From Smittia aterrima (lineage: Eukaryota; Arthropoda; Insecta; Diptera; Chironomidae), in contig CP093830.1 in assembly GCA_033063855.1 (NCBI GenBank), positions 11,718,854 through 11,782,853 of the forward strand: 64,000 nucleotides of DNA. Direction: 5' to 3'. Below the pieces are notes generated by a model. The model was not told where the DNA came from and ran no database searches. It saw only the letters and a program-made list of their open reading frames with translations. The position numbers and the translations under genes were made by a program. Position 1 is the stretch's first letter, and each line of letters begins with the position of its first letter. Of the stretch, positions 14,444 through 28,855 are shown piece after piece.

Positions 14444-17400
14444 GTATCCGACACGATAAACAACGACAGACACGCAGAGTAAACCTGAATGAGCCTCCCG
14501 TGACATTGTCGAGCTATTAAGACGAGATTGACCAAGAACGAGAATCAAAGTCAATAAGAAGAAGAATTATCAAAAGTTACCGCATCACAGCAGCTCTCGC
14601 TGAACAATGTGGACTGAAAAGAATTAAAAATCGTTTAAAATAGTTTTTTCCCTTTCGTTATTAATGCCACTATAATGACACGAGAAAATTAATGAACGAA
14701 GAAATAATTTCGTTTCTTGCGCGCATTGTTGGACAACATTAAAGTGAATAAATCACGCCGGATATTAGTACGAGTCGAGGCCAAGTCAAAACAGTTGTAG
14801 CGAGTCACATGTGGATTTGACGTTCACTCTTTCTTGTTCAGTGAAAATAATTATCGAACGAGCCGGAAGACAACAAGAAATCCACAAAAATGCATAGGAC
14901 AAGGTGAGTTTGACTTTCTTGTTTATCTCTTTCACTTGATCGCATTGCAAACGTCGCAACGACACTCGAGAAATGTAAGATGGCAATCGCAGATTCTTCT
15001 GATTTCGTTCGGAATTTCGCATTTATTCTCTGCATTAGCATTGAATAAGAAGATCCAAGTGCAGGCTAATGAAGCTGTGAGCAGCAACGATTTAGTGCTT
15101 CTTGCATTCTCCATGAACGAAATATAGTCGTAAGCTCACTCATAAATTATGCAACGTGTTGTTGCGCTCTTCTCCGCCTGTCCTTTCCCGTTGTTACCTT
15201 CTCATTCATTTTAAAATAATGTCACCTTAATTGCGAAGAGATTCCAGAAGCTTATGCCTTCGAATTAATTAGAAATGATCAAAGATCGCGTTAAGGAACC
15301 GTTAACGAGAAGGTCAACGGGATTAAAAAGCTTTCAAACTAATTCAACTCATTTGCGCTCATTTAACTTCTTTCAACTGCCGTCGATGTTCCAAATTAAC
15401 GATTAATAACCGCTCTTACACTATACTTATTAATTTTGTGTGGTAAACAAATATGTTTTGCATTAATTACGATGAAGCACTGCGATCGCGGTTTCGGCAA
15501 AGCTCAAAAGATTTTGTTGGAAGATGCAAAGCAATTAAAAATCTTTTACTGGTCGTTACGAAGTCTCTTTTTTTTTGAGGAGGAAACTTTTCAGCTCATA
15601 AATTGAAGTTTTCTGTTTGCTTTATATTGTGCAATGCTCGATAAACATTGGCTTTAACGTCCGGCAGACGAAAAAATAAAACCGAAACGAAAATAAAATG
15701 CATAAATTATGAGACCTGCGACGAGTCGACGGTAAACAATCGAGATAGAGTTTGTCTAAATGATTATTTTTGAAGGTCAAACGATTATCAAACATCGCTC
15801 TTTGTCTATCCTCGTATGACAAATACGACCTACTTCCCTCACGGAACCTCGAACAAAACATATGACTTGATTATCGATTAGTTTTACTTTCCTTTCTAAG
15901 TGTGATTGGAACGCAATTAAGGCCACGACAACATTTTGGAAATCCCTGACGATTCCAATCAAGTAGACATGCTTTCCGATAAGAAGAAGCAATGTCCTTG
16001 CTGATGATAATGAAGGCGATCGGTGATTTATGAGTCAGAGAGAGTTTTTATCGAACTTCGAGAATCAGTAAAAACCCATTTTTCTCGACAAAACTTCGCT
16101 TAGTGAAAGAAGAAACCAACAAGTCGCTTGCGTGACGTTCGTAAAAAAATTCGCCTTTTCCTGTCGAAAGAAACATAGAAAATCTTATTGGGTCAGCTTT
16201 GCTTTACACAATCAAAGCCAGAAAACTCCACGCCGATTTCATTATGTTCGGTTCGTTCACTCGCAATCAACGAGAACACGTCCAGACATTTGTCTTGCGT
16301 TTATGCAGATAGCTTATGGTCTGATGAAATGAAATAAGTTCGAGTTGCTCCGAGTAATTGATAAATTATTCATGACTCAATGCGCTGTCTTACGAAGGCG
16401 AACGTTTGATGTGAGAATCGATTAGTTGCCGCTTGGTTGACTGAAACTTTCCTCTGAATCAACAAAACCAAAAAAGAGCTTTCGCGTTAACGAGAAAAAT
16501 CAATAGTTATTAGAATAAAAGCTGAAATGTGCGTCGCTCTTAAGGAAACGACGTAAGAGTTGGTTTAGTAAATAAACCGAAAAATCACTTTAGCTATTCG
16601 TTGACCCTTCGAGTTAGTATCGCGACGGACAATTTACATAAGAATTTATTACTTAACGACTCTCGAGCAATTCCTTAGATGAATCACGAAAAAGTTTCTC
16701 GACCCTAAGCGTCGCTCAAATCGACTTCCGTCCACACGAAAATAAAAAGTGCAATCGCCTGGCGCGATAAACAATTACAGAGCTCTTAACGTAATTGATT
16801 CATTGCACAATTGGCAATTAAGCTCTTTTCTCTTTAATGCGAAGAGAATTTCCGTTTTCTTGGAAATCGCGGACAAACTTGCGAAACTCCAACAGTCGAT
16901 TTCGTATAATCGATGGTCAAACGATTTGTGCCGACGACTGATCGCGATCCAACTCGTTGAAGTGCAAATAATTAATAATCTTCCATTTATGACGCGAAGC
17001 TTAGCTTTTTTCTTCTTGCTCGATCGGTCGATGCATTTCGGTATGTGAACACCGCGGAACTCGCTTTGAAATCTCAATCGAGATAAATGTGGCGCAAATA
17101 GTTTTTTGTTTGTCGCATTCGATGAAATCGAAAACCAAGCCGCGTTCATTTTGTAAGTTATGACTGACTGTTGGTGATCTCTTTGCAAGAAATGATGAAA
17201 ATTTTCAGCTACCAAGAGAGAAATCGAAACCGATAATTAACATCGAAGCTGAAACAATTTTAATGAACTAGTCGAAGAATTTTCTCAGTGATCATTCGCC
17301 AGTCCCTCGAATAATTGTTACATAACCCCATTGAAAACTAATTGCTCGGTACGAATATTCCTGTTCAGTCAAGTCAGAAAGCCTCAAAATGCTCATTCAG

Positions 17401-20400
17401 GCTTCAATGCAGCTTCAAATCATGTTTGTTCAAATACCAAAATGAAATTCGATATCCTCGGCTCTGGTTAAACGTTCGCTTGCTTAACCATCAGAGCTCG
17501 AGTAATTCGAGTCGCTCAGTGAAGCTTTTCCCTTTTCCGACGAGTGTGGAAATCTCAACCGAAAAATCATCACCTCAAATCCGATTCAGGTTTCAAAGGC
17601 TGTCGGAGTCGTGAAAAGTTTTTAATTTCTGCGGCGCAACACTTCGAGATGAGGCATTTTGAAAGCGCTAAAGATCTCCTCTTCTTTTTCCTTTTCTCGT
17701 TGCACTCTTTTATATTTTTGTTTTCGGCGTGAGAAAAGGTAACGAGGCACCAAACATTAATATTGCGGAAATGTTTCTCTCTCCCTACTCTAACGTCTTG
17801 ACTTTGAAGTCCGCTGCAGTAATGCACTGCCGATAGAAAGACAAGCGAGAAACGCGCGGAGAAGAAAACGATCTTGCAAAATTAAGCAACGAACATTTAC
17901 ATTCATTCTTGATGATCATTAAGCGGAGCATGAGGCAAGAGAGGGAGAGAGAACGGCGACTTAAGCCATTGAAATTGCTGCAATATCGTTAATAATAGTT
18001 GATTCCCTTTGCTGCTCGCCCGTTTTTGTTTGTTATGCTTTCGCACTTCTCTTGCTCAACGCTTCTTGCTCTTGCATAAAGCGAAACAAGATTTATAATT
18101 CCGAAAGATGGTAACATGGAGGCGAAAAATATTTCAGCATCGCCCAGTTGGAAAAAGATTTTCTTCATCTCTCTCAAGACTTTCGAGTTCCTTACCGACG
18201 ACTCGTGCATTAGAGTTCACTCGATGATCTTCCATATTCTACGCTCTTTTTGTCATCTTTCATGTCGCGTACTTTTTAAAATGAAAATTTATGTGTAGCC
18301 ACTCGCTCGTTTAAAAGTTGTAATGAAGCGAGTCAACACGAGCAAGCAGAAAAAAAGGAAAACTTTTGTTCTTTCTAACAAGCGACCGTGTGATATATGC
18401 AGGCTGATACTTCATTTTTCTTTTGATGTGGAAGAGGAGAACAGTTCGCTGCTGTTAGATGATTACGATCTTATTCACTTTTCAGGTCTTTACAGCGTTT
18501 ATCTTAATTTCGCAATGCCAACAAAAAAAAAATAACTTTTAGCCGCACAAGCACGAAGAGATTCTGAGACTCATTTAGAAACATTTAACAGCAAATCTCG
18601 CTTGTTATTCGCCACAACGTCTCAGCTCAATGGATTCGATGCACGAGCAACGTTTTAACACCAACGTTCGTTTCGTTTTTTTTCCTCATTCCCCTCGATT
18701 TAAAATTAGCGCGGCATCATTTGCTGAGACCTTCTGCATTCTGTTGCGCCTGTCCGATCGCCAATCCAATCAAAAATAAATCCTTTCGATTCAATGCATC
18801 AGCCTTTCAACAATGTTTCTGTTCTGACATCGGTCGCAAGCACGAACGACAACGACAATGTCTCAATTCTCTTGTTCAAGACCTCCCGAGTCATTAGAAA
18901 CGTTTTTCTTCGGTTAAATTATGCAAAATGCTAGAAAATCAAACTTGCAAAGTAGAAACACAACTTCTCGACCGACTTCTAATCTTGCAAAAACGTTTTG
19001 TCGATTTCCACAAGTCGAGAAAAGTTTCGAAAACTCTTTACAGATTTGCATTTTATCTGAAAATTATTCACGAGCATTTCTCAGCAAACACAAACAATCC
19101 ATCAATTAAATGATTAAGCGCCAAATGCAATAAAATGAATTGCACAAAGTCGAATTGCATTCGAATCAATAAATCAGACGATTGGGGAAATAAAGATTAA
19201 AGTTCTGATTTATTGCTTCTTGACAGTTTTTCCTTCTCGACATGAGAGAACATTTTTCAATTGCAAGAAAATCTCAAGAATGTTTATGCAAATTTTATTT
19301 CTGGAGCGAGTAGTGAAGCTCTAACTCGAATCTCTCGTGACGTGATTGCTTAACATTTCCCTCTAATAAGCTAAATAAAAACCGACTTAGTTCGACTAAT
19401 TAATGCAACAATCATTCAACTAGCGCTAAATATTAATGCATGTTCCTGTTGTGTTTGATTTCGTTTTAATGTGTCTGCAAACAACGTGATCGTCATTGTC
19501 AGAGTATGTCAGTGTGCTCCCCTCTAACCTTAAAAGGAAATATTTGCCAGCGCTTAAAAAGCTTGAGCTGTGACGACTACGAGCGACGACTTGGTGTTTG
19601 TGCTGGGCGCTCAGATGTCATTTCTGCTATGTAATTAAGCTGGGAGATTTTTTTTTGTTTTGTTTTCATGCCTTAGTCTGCGCTCTTTATCAGGCGTCTT
19701 TCTTTCGACATTCAGCTTTACGTTTTGGTATTAATTAATGTTGCGCTGTCAAACCTTATTCTTGAACGTTCCTAAAACGTCTCTTTTCCACTCGCTCTCT
19801 TCATCGCAAGACCGAACCGAACATAAACAGACCCAAAAGCATTTATTTCTCGTGGCGTGGCGATGTCTTCGACATTCGTTTAACAAATCTCACGACGATT
19901 TCTTTCTGCTTTTTATCACATTGGTGAAGGCTCTGAAACGGGTGCCTGTGAGGAATCTCATTTGGCATCGCTTCGGACATTTTATAAACATTAAATGTAA
20001 CCAATTTTCTCATGTGATACGGTCACATAATATTTGCTGTCGCTGAGTCTGTTTTTACAGCCACTCAATATGTTTGCTGCTGTGGCTGCTCTCGACTGAG
20101 CCATGAGAGTCGTGAATCGAAAATGGCAATTTCATTGGCATGGCAAAGCGAGGCACAAAATATCATTTAATTAAGTGTTTAATTGACAAATGCGCGCAGT
20201 GCTGCATGATCCGAACAAATTTTACAGTTGGGAAATTGAGGCCGCGAAGAATGGAAGCTCATTAGTGCAAGAATCTCCATTAGATTCTCCCGAAAGCATG
20301 TTCGTCTTCCGCTCGCTCGTTTATATCAAAACATTCATCGGAAGAGTGAGTGAGAAAGAGAGAAGTTCAAGCATGGCAAGGCCCAAGAGCATCGATGATG

Positions 20401-20502
20401 ATTAATTTCATTAGAAACAGCAAATTCAATTCTCAATTATCCGAATGGGAAAAGCGCGAGTCGTGATCCAGAAAAAATTGAAATTTTCTTTAAATAGACA
20501 TC

Positions 20503-20519
20503 GATAGAACAGCCTGCGG
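20503..20519 (+). repeat. 17-bp word, copy 1
   Basis: GATAGAACAGCCTGCGG occurs here and again, identical and in the same orientation, at 53375-53391. The flanks do not match, so this is not part of a longer visible repeat. Origin unknown. Confidence 0.6.
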
Positions 20520-23500
20520 GACTCTCGAGCGAGCTAGTTCTTCTTTATCTCTCCCACGGGCCTCAAGATTGACTTCGAAGCTTTTTTTCGTGTATCCTTC
20601 CAGAAACGAATGTGATCTATTGCCGATTAACGTTTTGCGGGGAATGAAAAACGCTATAATAACTCTCTTGTCGTGTCTTATCGAGAATGAGAACAATGCG
20701 GCGAGGTTATCCATTCGACGATCATATTTAAAATGCGGAGCACTTTTTGCCTTCCATCGACCGTTATCTCTCGAGCTTCGAAATGTTTAATTGAGAATCG
20801 AACGAAGTGCAGCCACGTGGGGGAAAAACATTCTATTCAAAAGCTCCAAAGCTCGACTTATCAATACAGCGAAATCAAAATTTATTATTTAAGAATAATG
20901 CGGTGAACTACACGTTCGTTTTTATCGTCATCAATAATTTCTCAATGTTGAACTGTAATGTTCGCGCGCGACGACAACGGAGAGTTCGAGGCTAAGCAAA
21001 AATGTTTTGGTTTCTATCGCTCGACTGAGGCGAAGGAGCAGCGAAACGTGCAAAATAGAAAATTGCACAAAGAAAGGCAAAAAAAAACTAACTCCATTCA
21101 ATTAATGCAAGCTGAGGTGGAATAAGACGAAGAAGAAGCAAAAAAAGTATAAAACACAATTAGATGGCATGATGATAAATTGATTTTTCATGCAAAATAA
21201 GTTCACAGATACAGCAGAAAAAAAATGAAATGCGACTTGTTGAATTGTGAACATTGTGCGACTTATGGCTGCGGAGCTCTTGTAACTGTTTTGTCAAAAT
21301 GTGCAATTATGCTTCCTGGTTTGCTCTCTCTCAACGGTGATCGCTCGGCTTAAGTAGGAAACTTTTTATTCGCTTATTAATTAATGCTCGAGAGTTTCAT
21401 GCTTGATGACTGGAAAATATTTATAGCCGCAAACCGCACTGAAGCTTCTGAGTTATCTGACAACAAACTTCGCTTCTCTTCTACTTTTAAAGAATTTGTC
21501 ATTTTAATGGTTTATTCTATTGAGACGACGTTTCGATGCGATATCGCCGCGAGAGTCGAGAATTTCTCACGTATCTGAATGAGGTTTGAAAGGCAAAACA
21601 GGCGATGAAGTAGAAGAAGAAGAAACGAGAGCTTGAATATCGATGATGTCATTCAATGCGACGTCGTTTGAGAACATCTCGTGCCACATTGGAGAATTGA
21701 TAAAAAATCGAAGCCTCCAGCTTAAATAATTAGACATTCCTTTCCTCAGGGAAACGAACTTGTTAATAAATAAATATTTGCGTTAAGAATTCAACACTCT
21801 GGTCGTGCACAGTTGAACGAATTGCATTGAAATGAATACTGTGAATGATAAATGAATGTTCCGCTGGAGATAAAGCTGACCGAGTGTGTGTGGCTAATAG
21901 CAATAGATCACACGCGGATTTGGACACGGGAACAGATTATTCACGAACCTGATTCGATTGGCCATATTTCAGGGCATTGGCAGCAGTTTAATTTCATTAC
22001 ACGATACCGGTCGATGGAATTGAACAGTTTTTCTCCTTTTCCTTCATTCGCGAACTCGAAAATCATATAAAATTTTATGACTTGAAGAAAAGTTCACAAA
22101 CGCGAGAAAGATATAAAATATAACGGCCTAGGTGCATGTCGAGCAGCGAGTTGAGCTGCTGCTTGCAAACGATTTTATTGAAAGGTATTGAAGAGGAGGA
22201 GAAATGTGCTTCGTGTAAAATATGGAGTGGACTCGTTAGTAACATTTTGACTGATGCTACCAAGCATGAGAAAATAAAATCGAACGAGAAATTTTCCGGC
22301 ATTCAATTTGCACATTTAATGCAACTGCGGGGAAGTCGAAGTGCTTCAGCCTTAATTTTAATTGATTTACATTTTTATAGCTAATCGATTCAACCGAAGC
22401 AGCACTCGAACAAAAAACTCTGACACCAGTTGATCTTAGATAATAAATCGTTTGACACGCTGCTCTTTCTCTTTCATTGCTGTAAACCGCATTTAGAACG
22501 TGAAGTAACTAGTGACCGAGATGGTCAAACATTTGATCTGTTTGTGATCTAAATTAGCTCTCTAATGTACTTTTAATGGACAAAGGAAGAAACTTTCCCA
22601 GAAGCTTAATCGTTTACGTAATATTTTGTTTTATTGAAGTTGATTTAAAATTCAAGACTTCACTTTGAGCTTGTTGATCTTCGCAAGACATTTTTGCTTC
22701 TTAAAATGCTTAAAGCGTACAAGCAACTTCACTCAGAAGCGCATGCAAATAACCAAAAACGTCACGATCAAGCGATAAGCTTAAATTTCATTTCACAACC
22801 AGTGTGAGTGAGAGAGAGAGAAGGAAAAGTTCAACTGTTTTGTGTTTGCAAAATGTCAATTTGAAATTGAAGTGAAAGAGGAAAGAAATCAAAATTCTAA
22901 AGTTTCATTCCTCATGCATTTTAATCGGTTTATTTGCCTTTTGGCCTCTTCTACACTGTCGGCTTTTATCCTCAAGCATGCCAAGCTCATGCCGAGAGAG
23001 AGTTTCCGTCAGTGCAACTTGTTAAAGCAATTTTGCATATCAAAATGATAAGAGAGAATTTCTTATGCGCTTTTCCTCTGTCTTCCCTCACAACAATTCA
23101 AATCATTTATTATGCGCTCGCTATCTGCTTCATGTTGCCTTTGTTGTTCGTCCAACCTTTTGTCTCTGGCAGTTCGAGCGAAATTATTATTCTTGAATGA
23201 ATGCGAAATGGTGATAGAACATTTTTTTTCCCTTTGCAACAAAGGCGATTACTATTGTTTGCTGTTTTCGAAGAGAAGCTCTTCGTCGTTGGTTGTTGAT
23301 GAGGCTGGCAAACACATATTGTCAGTCGCGGGCATTATCTCATTTATGAGCCTGAATGGACCATTTTTTATTGACAGACATGTTGCCATAACGAGAGAAG
23401 AGCGAGTGACTCGAGGTTTTCGAGTAAAATTATTTAAATTGGAAGAGATGTTCGCAGTTGTTGCGGAAAGAACTTTAATTGCTGCCCAACAGCAGAAGAT

Positions 23501-26500
23501 CGTTTGAAGATTCCTGTTATTCATTGGAGTGAGGCAACAATGTTGCACAAGCGAGCACACATTTAATGCCACAGCATCTGATTAAATTCTCATGTAATTC
23601 CCTCGTTCCTGCAAATAAAAATCTCAGTTTCCATCCACTCAAAAGTCATCCAAACGATCATTAAACATTTCTCAATTTATTTTATTTAAATTGCTCTTCC
23701 GAAGAAGTTCTTGTGCAAATACTCGATCAGGACTCCAGCTGCATTCCTCACTTGGTGCCTTACAGTTTATGATAATTTTCACCAAAGCATAAGACGATAA
23801 TGTGTACTCGCCGAGCATTATCTCGCCACGGAGCTGCGATGAATAATTTTTTGTTATAAAAGAATTATTATCTCGATTTTTATGCAGAACATGATAGCGA
23901 GCGAATGAGCGAGCGCGAGATGAAATCAATGGGAACATTTACAGACCTTTAACTTTGCAGTAATCTCAAAAGGCCGAAGAGGGCCCGTGTGGATAGATAA
24001 ATAGCAATAACAAGATTATGAAAATTTCCTTCCTATTTATTTTTCGCTTTGCCTCTCCAATCATAACATCATTTATTATGCAGTTAACCATCTGACTCGC
24101 TATCGTATCGATTCCGATTGTGTTCTACATTCCTGAAGCGTCGATTAAACTTCTTGAAGGGAGAATCGAAACACAAAATAAAGCGAATGTCGTGAACTTT
24201 CGTGGCATTAACAGCAGATATGATTACTGACCATCGGCAATGTGTTACTTAGCTCAACTTCCATCCCATTGAGCTGTCTCATCCGCTACTCGCAACAGAC
24301 ACATTACAAGCAATCTCCGTTAAGAGAGTCTTTTGCCTTATGCTTCGTCTTTTGCCTCTTTGCATCCCAAAACAGCAACTGAACCTTTGAGAGTGCGCGG
24401 AGAACAAAAAGACAACAATGCGACTGTTCATGAAGCATTAGTGAGCTAAATGTTAATTCATAGAAACTTCATCTGCCCACGAGAGAGCTTGCCAAGAGAC
24501 TGAAAATGCGTTTTAATGCAGCATGAGAATTGTGAAAAACATATTTAATTGAAAAAATGGCGCCTTCGACTGTTGCGGACCATTAGCGTCGAAAAAATAT
24601 TTTTTATGTTTGCATATTTTGCGCTGCAGCGAATTCTTTCTTATTATTATTAACTTAGCTTCAAATGCAAATCCAGTTTGCTCTCTCGCGAACACAAAAC
24701 CATTTCAAATTGGCGTTAGGCGCAGATGTCCACTTCAATTGTACGTTTGCTGGAAAGCTACGAGCGAGTAAGATGCAGAAAATAATAAATTAAAACATTA
24801 TTTCACAGCCCAAACGCGATAGCTGTCAAATTAAAATAAAATAATGCCCTCGAAAAATGTGTGCGGCTTGGTCTGCTCTCAAATTGTTTGTTTCATTGAG
24901 ACTTTAATCAGCGATTTACTGTTTTCTGTTTTGTTTGTTTGTTTTGCCATTTGCTGACTTCTCCGCCGTCAGTCAACGATATTAGCGTCGCGATCTCTTT
25001 AAATCACTCCTCGAGTGTTCATTGCTCGCGAATATGTAAATTTACGGTCCATTTTGATCAATTCGCGGCGGTGCTGAGTTGGTCGAAGAAGAAAAGTAAT
25101 CGCTATTCGTTATCTGCTTGATTGGCCTCCATCAGACATATCAACGTTGCAGCCTGATTCGGAATGGAAATGTTTGTTCGCGGGCATTGTGAAGCGTTGT
25201 TTAATTGTGCAATTTCACGCCAGACAATTGCGGTGAACATGTTCTGTTGGTTGAAGGGAAATGTTTGTCATTTACGTGACGTTCTCCTTGATTGATTTCA
25301 TTTCTAGAAACACGAAACTTTTATGGAACTGTTGAACTATCCAATTTGCCTGGAAGTCGCGAGATCTGGTAAACAGTTCAATCAAGACATAAACAGAGGC
25401 TGCTGTTACAAAGGACACAGAATCGAGTTACAAGCTGTTTTGTTTCATTTGTGCTTTAACGCTTTTCGGTTAAAATATTTTGCTGCGAATTTAATTTATG
25501 TGGAAAAAAATGAAAATCAAAAACTTAGCACAAGCTGTGAGCCAAGGAAGTGCGAAGTGCTTTAAGCTAATTCTCCAACAGAGAACTTCGATCTTCGCTT
25601 TATAATCTGTTGAAACGGAATGATGAAGCATAGCGAGAGATCCTCCAAAACAACATTAAAGTCTCGACGTGATGTCTTGGAAGTAAAAAACGGACTACAA
25701 GTGTGAATTAAAAAATCGTTTAAATAATTTGTTGCACGAACCCTGAATCGCCATAGAAATGAATTGTAAAACACATAAACGCCTCGAAGCGAGAAGATCG
25801 ACGATAAGAGTCGATTAATTGGGGCGTTGGGTAAACGACATCGAACCTCAACAATCGGCTTGGAAAGCGTTGAAGGTCTTCACAAAAGCTTCTCTTGAAT
25901 GTTCTCCTTTTCGCACTTCGCGAGTCATGTAAGTGCTTTATGCAAATAAATCCTGCGAGACGTGCTTACTTACTCAATTGTCCATTGCTTCGCCTTTCCT
26001 TGACCTACTTCTCGATGCCTCGCATTTCCTTTTATCGCTCGACACCTAAACTTAAAATTTATTGAGCATTCTATGGAAATTACGCTACGCTTTCCTTCGA
26101 GGAAATGTTGTGCGAGCCCAAGCATTGCAAGAGCTTCAGCTTTGTTTAATGAAATGTGAAAATAGGCGAACCAAAGGGCAAAAGTCCCACACACATTTTA
26201 GCTCGACAAGAATTTCGATTCATTGTTCTTTCATGAGCTGATCGCGTTGGCTGCCTTTAGAGGTGAAGAAAGAGAGGAAAATAATGAGCTTCCTATGAAT
26301 TCTCTAGGTTAACGGAGCACAAAGAATGAATTTGTTTCAAACTTTTCCTTTATGGCGACACGACTCTGTGTTCTCTCTCTCTTAAAGTTCTGTTAAGAAA
26401 ATCCTTCAGAAAATTTATTGTCGTTGTGCACAACATCGACTACAATTAATTCACATGTTCTTGTGCCAACACAGAAGTTCTGTTCAGCTTTAAACTGGAA

Positions 26501-28839
26501 CATGGAAACGATGAAAGTTAGCATTGCGTCGTAGTCTCCCGTCCTAAATCAGTTGAAGGAAGGGAACGAGGTAAAAGCCTCGAGAAGATTTCAAATCATA
26601 ATCAGTCACGCAATAACTGTCAAAGCAGACAGAGAATGAGTTGGAAAGCAAAGCATGTGTTAAAGTCTTCTCTCTTTACATTTTTACACGAGCGCGATAG
26701 ACTTTCAATGATAAATTCGCCAAGCTTGACCTAAATCCGCCCAACCAACCAACCGACAATAGTTCACGTACGATAGAAATTGTTACCTTCGTTTCATTCT
26801 TATGATTATGTCATTAAGGTGTCGGGAAGAACTCACGAACAATATTAACGATTTAATTTGACGGTCGAGTTTGCTTTTTCTAATCGCGGATTTACTTTGT
26901 CGAAATGGCACGGACAGGAAGTTCGTTCGAAAGAAATTTGGGTTAATGAAGCCTCAAGGAACGCGAAGGACATTTGATTTATTGAAGATTTAAATGCAAA
27001 GGAGAATAAGTTACAAGGACTGTTGAATTGCTGTTCTGTTGCTGATGATACAAAGCAATAAAACCAATTATTTACGGACTTGAAATTTAATACGTGTGCG
27101 CGGCTCGTTCAGTTTTTGTCTTACCTTAATTATCGATCTTTAATAGTTCAAGTTTCCCGCAAGCAGGCACAACAATGTTGTCTCCACGTTTTTTTTTCTC
27201 CTCTGATGTCAAACATTCCGAGAATTGATTGATTTATTCGACAGCCATCTCGATGGTTTTGTGAACTCAAATCGAGGAAGCACACGAGAAAGAGATTGAA
27301 GTGTATGTTCTACAAGTCGATTCTCATTGTGAATAGTTCTTGTGCCACTTGTGATCGTAAGAGTCATCATCTTTATCGAGAGAAAATAAGCGAACAGCAA
27401 GAGCTCTCCTCTTGTAAACCACATATCATTACACATCCCGGACGATCCATTATGTTATTAAAGAATCGTTTACAAGACTTCATCTCATTCTCTCTCTCTC
27501 TTGCTTTTCACTCACTTGCAATACAAGTTGTGCTGTATGGCGTCGATGCGAGCAGCTTATCTTTGGTTGAAATCTCGACAAATTAAAGATTAACCAAGGC
27601 ACAATGAGACCTTCAATCTCACTTCGAACGATGTTGCCTTTCAGTTGCAATTTTGTTGCATGTCGACTGGAGATTTCAATGGTTGGAACATTCTCCTCTT
27701 CCTCGGCCTGACAAATTAACATTAAGTATCGCAAAATAATAGATCGATCCATGGCTTTGCATTTCTGCTCGCGCGTGAATGCAATCCTCACGTGTAAATC
27801 TATTCAGGAAGGGTACATGAAACCTCTGATCTCTTCAGTTCATCGCTAGTGAATCAGAGAAGCATAATTCAACTCAGCGCTTCAAGAAGGAGTTCCCGGG
27901 CGTGATTTGCCTTTTTGAAACCATCACAATCGTAATCACAAAACATTCATTCGTTTGCTGTATTTAAATTTGCCAGCGCGGAGGAGATTACCATGAGATA
28001 GACACGCGGAAAGCGATATTTTACGTTTTAAAAGACGGTTCGGTTCTCTTTCAAGTTCTCGCAGACTTCGAAGTGATGAAGACGCGATCGGCGAGCTTTG
28101 TCTGTTAATATCATCTCGACAGCTCGCAACAAAGTGTTGAATGAGATCGTCGTGCAAACCGAAAGCGTGTAATTAAATTATCGAAGCTTTTCTTGGCGAT
28201 AAATTGCAGCGTTGGCTCAAAGAGCTGAACTTTGATCCTCTCGAGATTTTTTTTACAATGCAGCATTCTAACTCCGGAAGAATGTCACATGAGAAATTGC
28301 TTTCAATTGTCCTCGTCGCCTTTGATTCATGTTGCCACACAGAACTCAAATCATTGCCGGTTATCTAACGAACGATGAGGTTCAATCGAGCCATAAACAT
28401 AAAATGTGAAACCATTGCCTTTATCAAAAGTTTGAGCGCGCTCGAGAGCAGCCACGAGCCGATCTTTTGTGATTTCATCATATTGCCGCGCGCAGAATGC
28501 AGCAGCAGCGAGCCTTAGTCATAAGTAGTCGAGCCAAGTCATTTCAAATATTCGTTTCTCCATCTCATATCTCGCTCTCGTCGACTTCACGTGCAGTGGC
28601 ATGTACGGAAAATGGCGTGAAATGGGTTTCTAGTTTGATTATGCAAAAAATATAATTTATCATATCAAGTTGGAAAAGTAAATCGCTTTTCTATGTTTGC
28701 TTTGTTTCATTGCTGGCGATCGATGAGATTGAGTTGGGGTCAGGAGAAGCTGTTCCATAATTTATGAATGCTCTCGAATGATCTTGCACAATCCAACGAA
28801 GCCAAAAATAAATTTCACAATCATCATGCATTTTGCTGG

Positions 28840-28855
28840 CCAAAAACGTTTTTGG
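28840..28855. repeat. 16-bp perfect palindrome
   Basis: CCAAAAACGTTTTTGG reads the same on both strands. It lies in gene-free DNA and could be a dimeric protein-binding site or chance. Confidence 0.7.

Noticed and set aside
16775..17215. 146-codon minus-strand open frame
   Set aside because: It begins at TTG, has no domain and overlaps a plus-strand frame of similar quality; chance.
23112..23572. Overlapping frames on both strands around 23.1-23.6 kb
   Set aside because: Opposed overlapping frames with no family likeness and no splice context.
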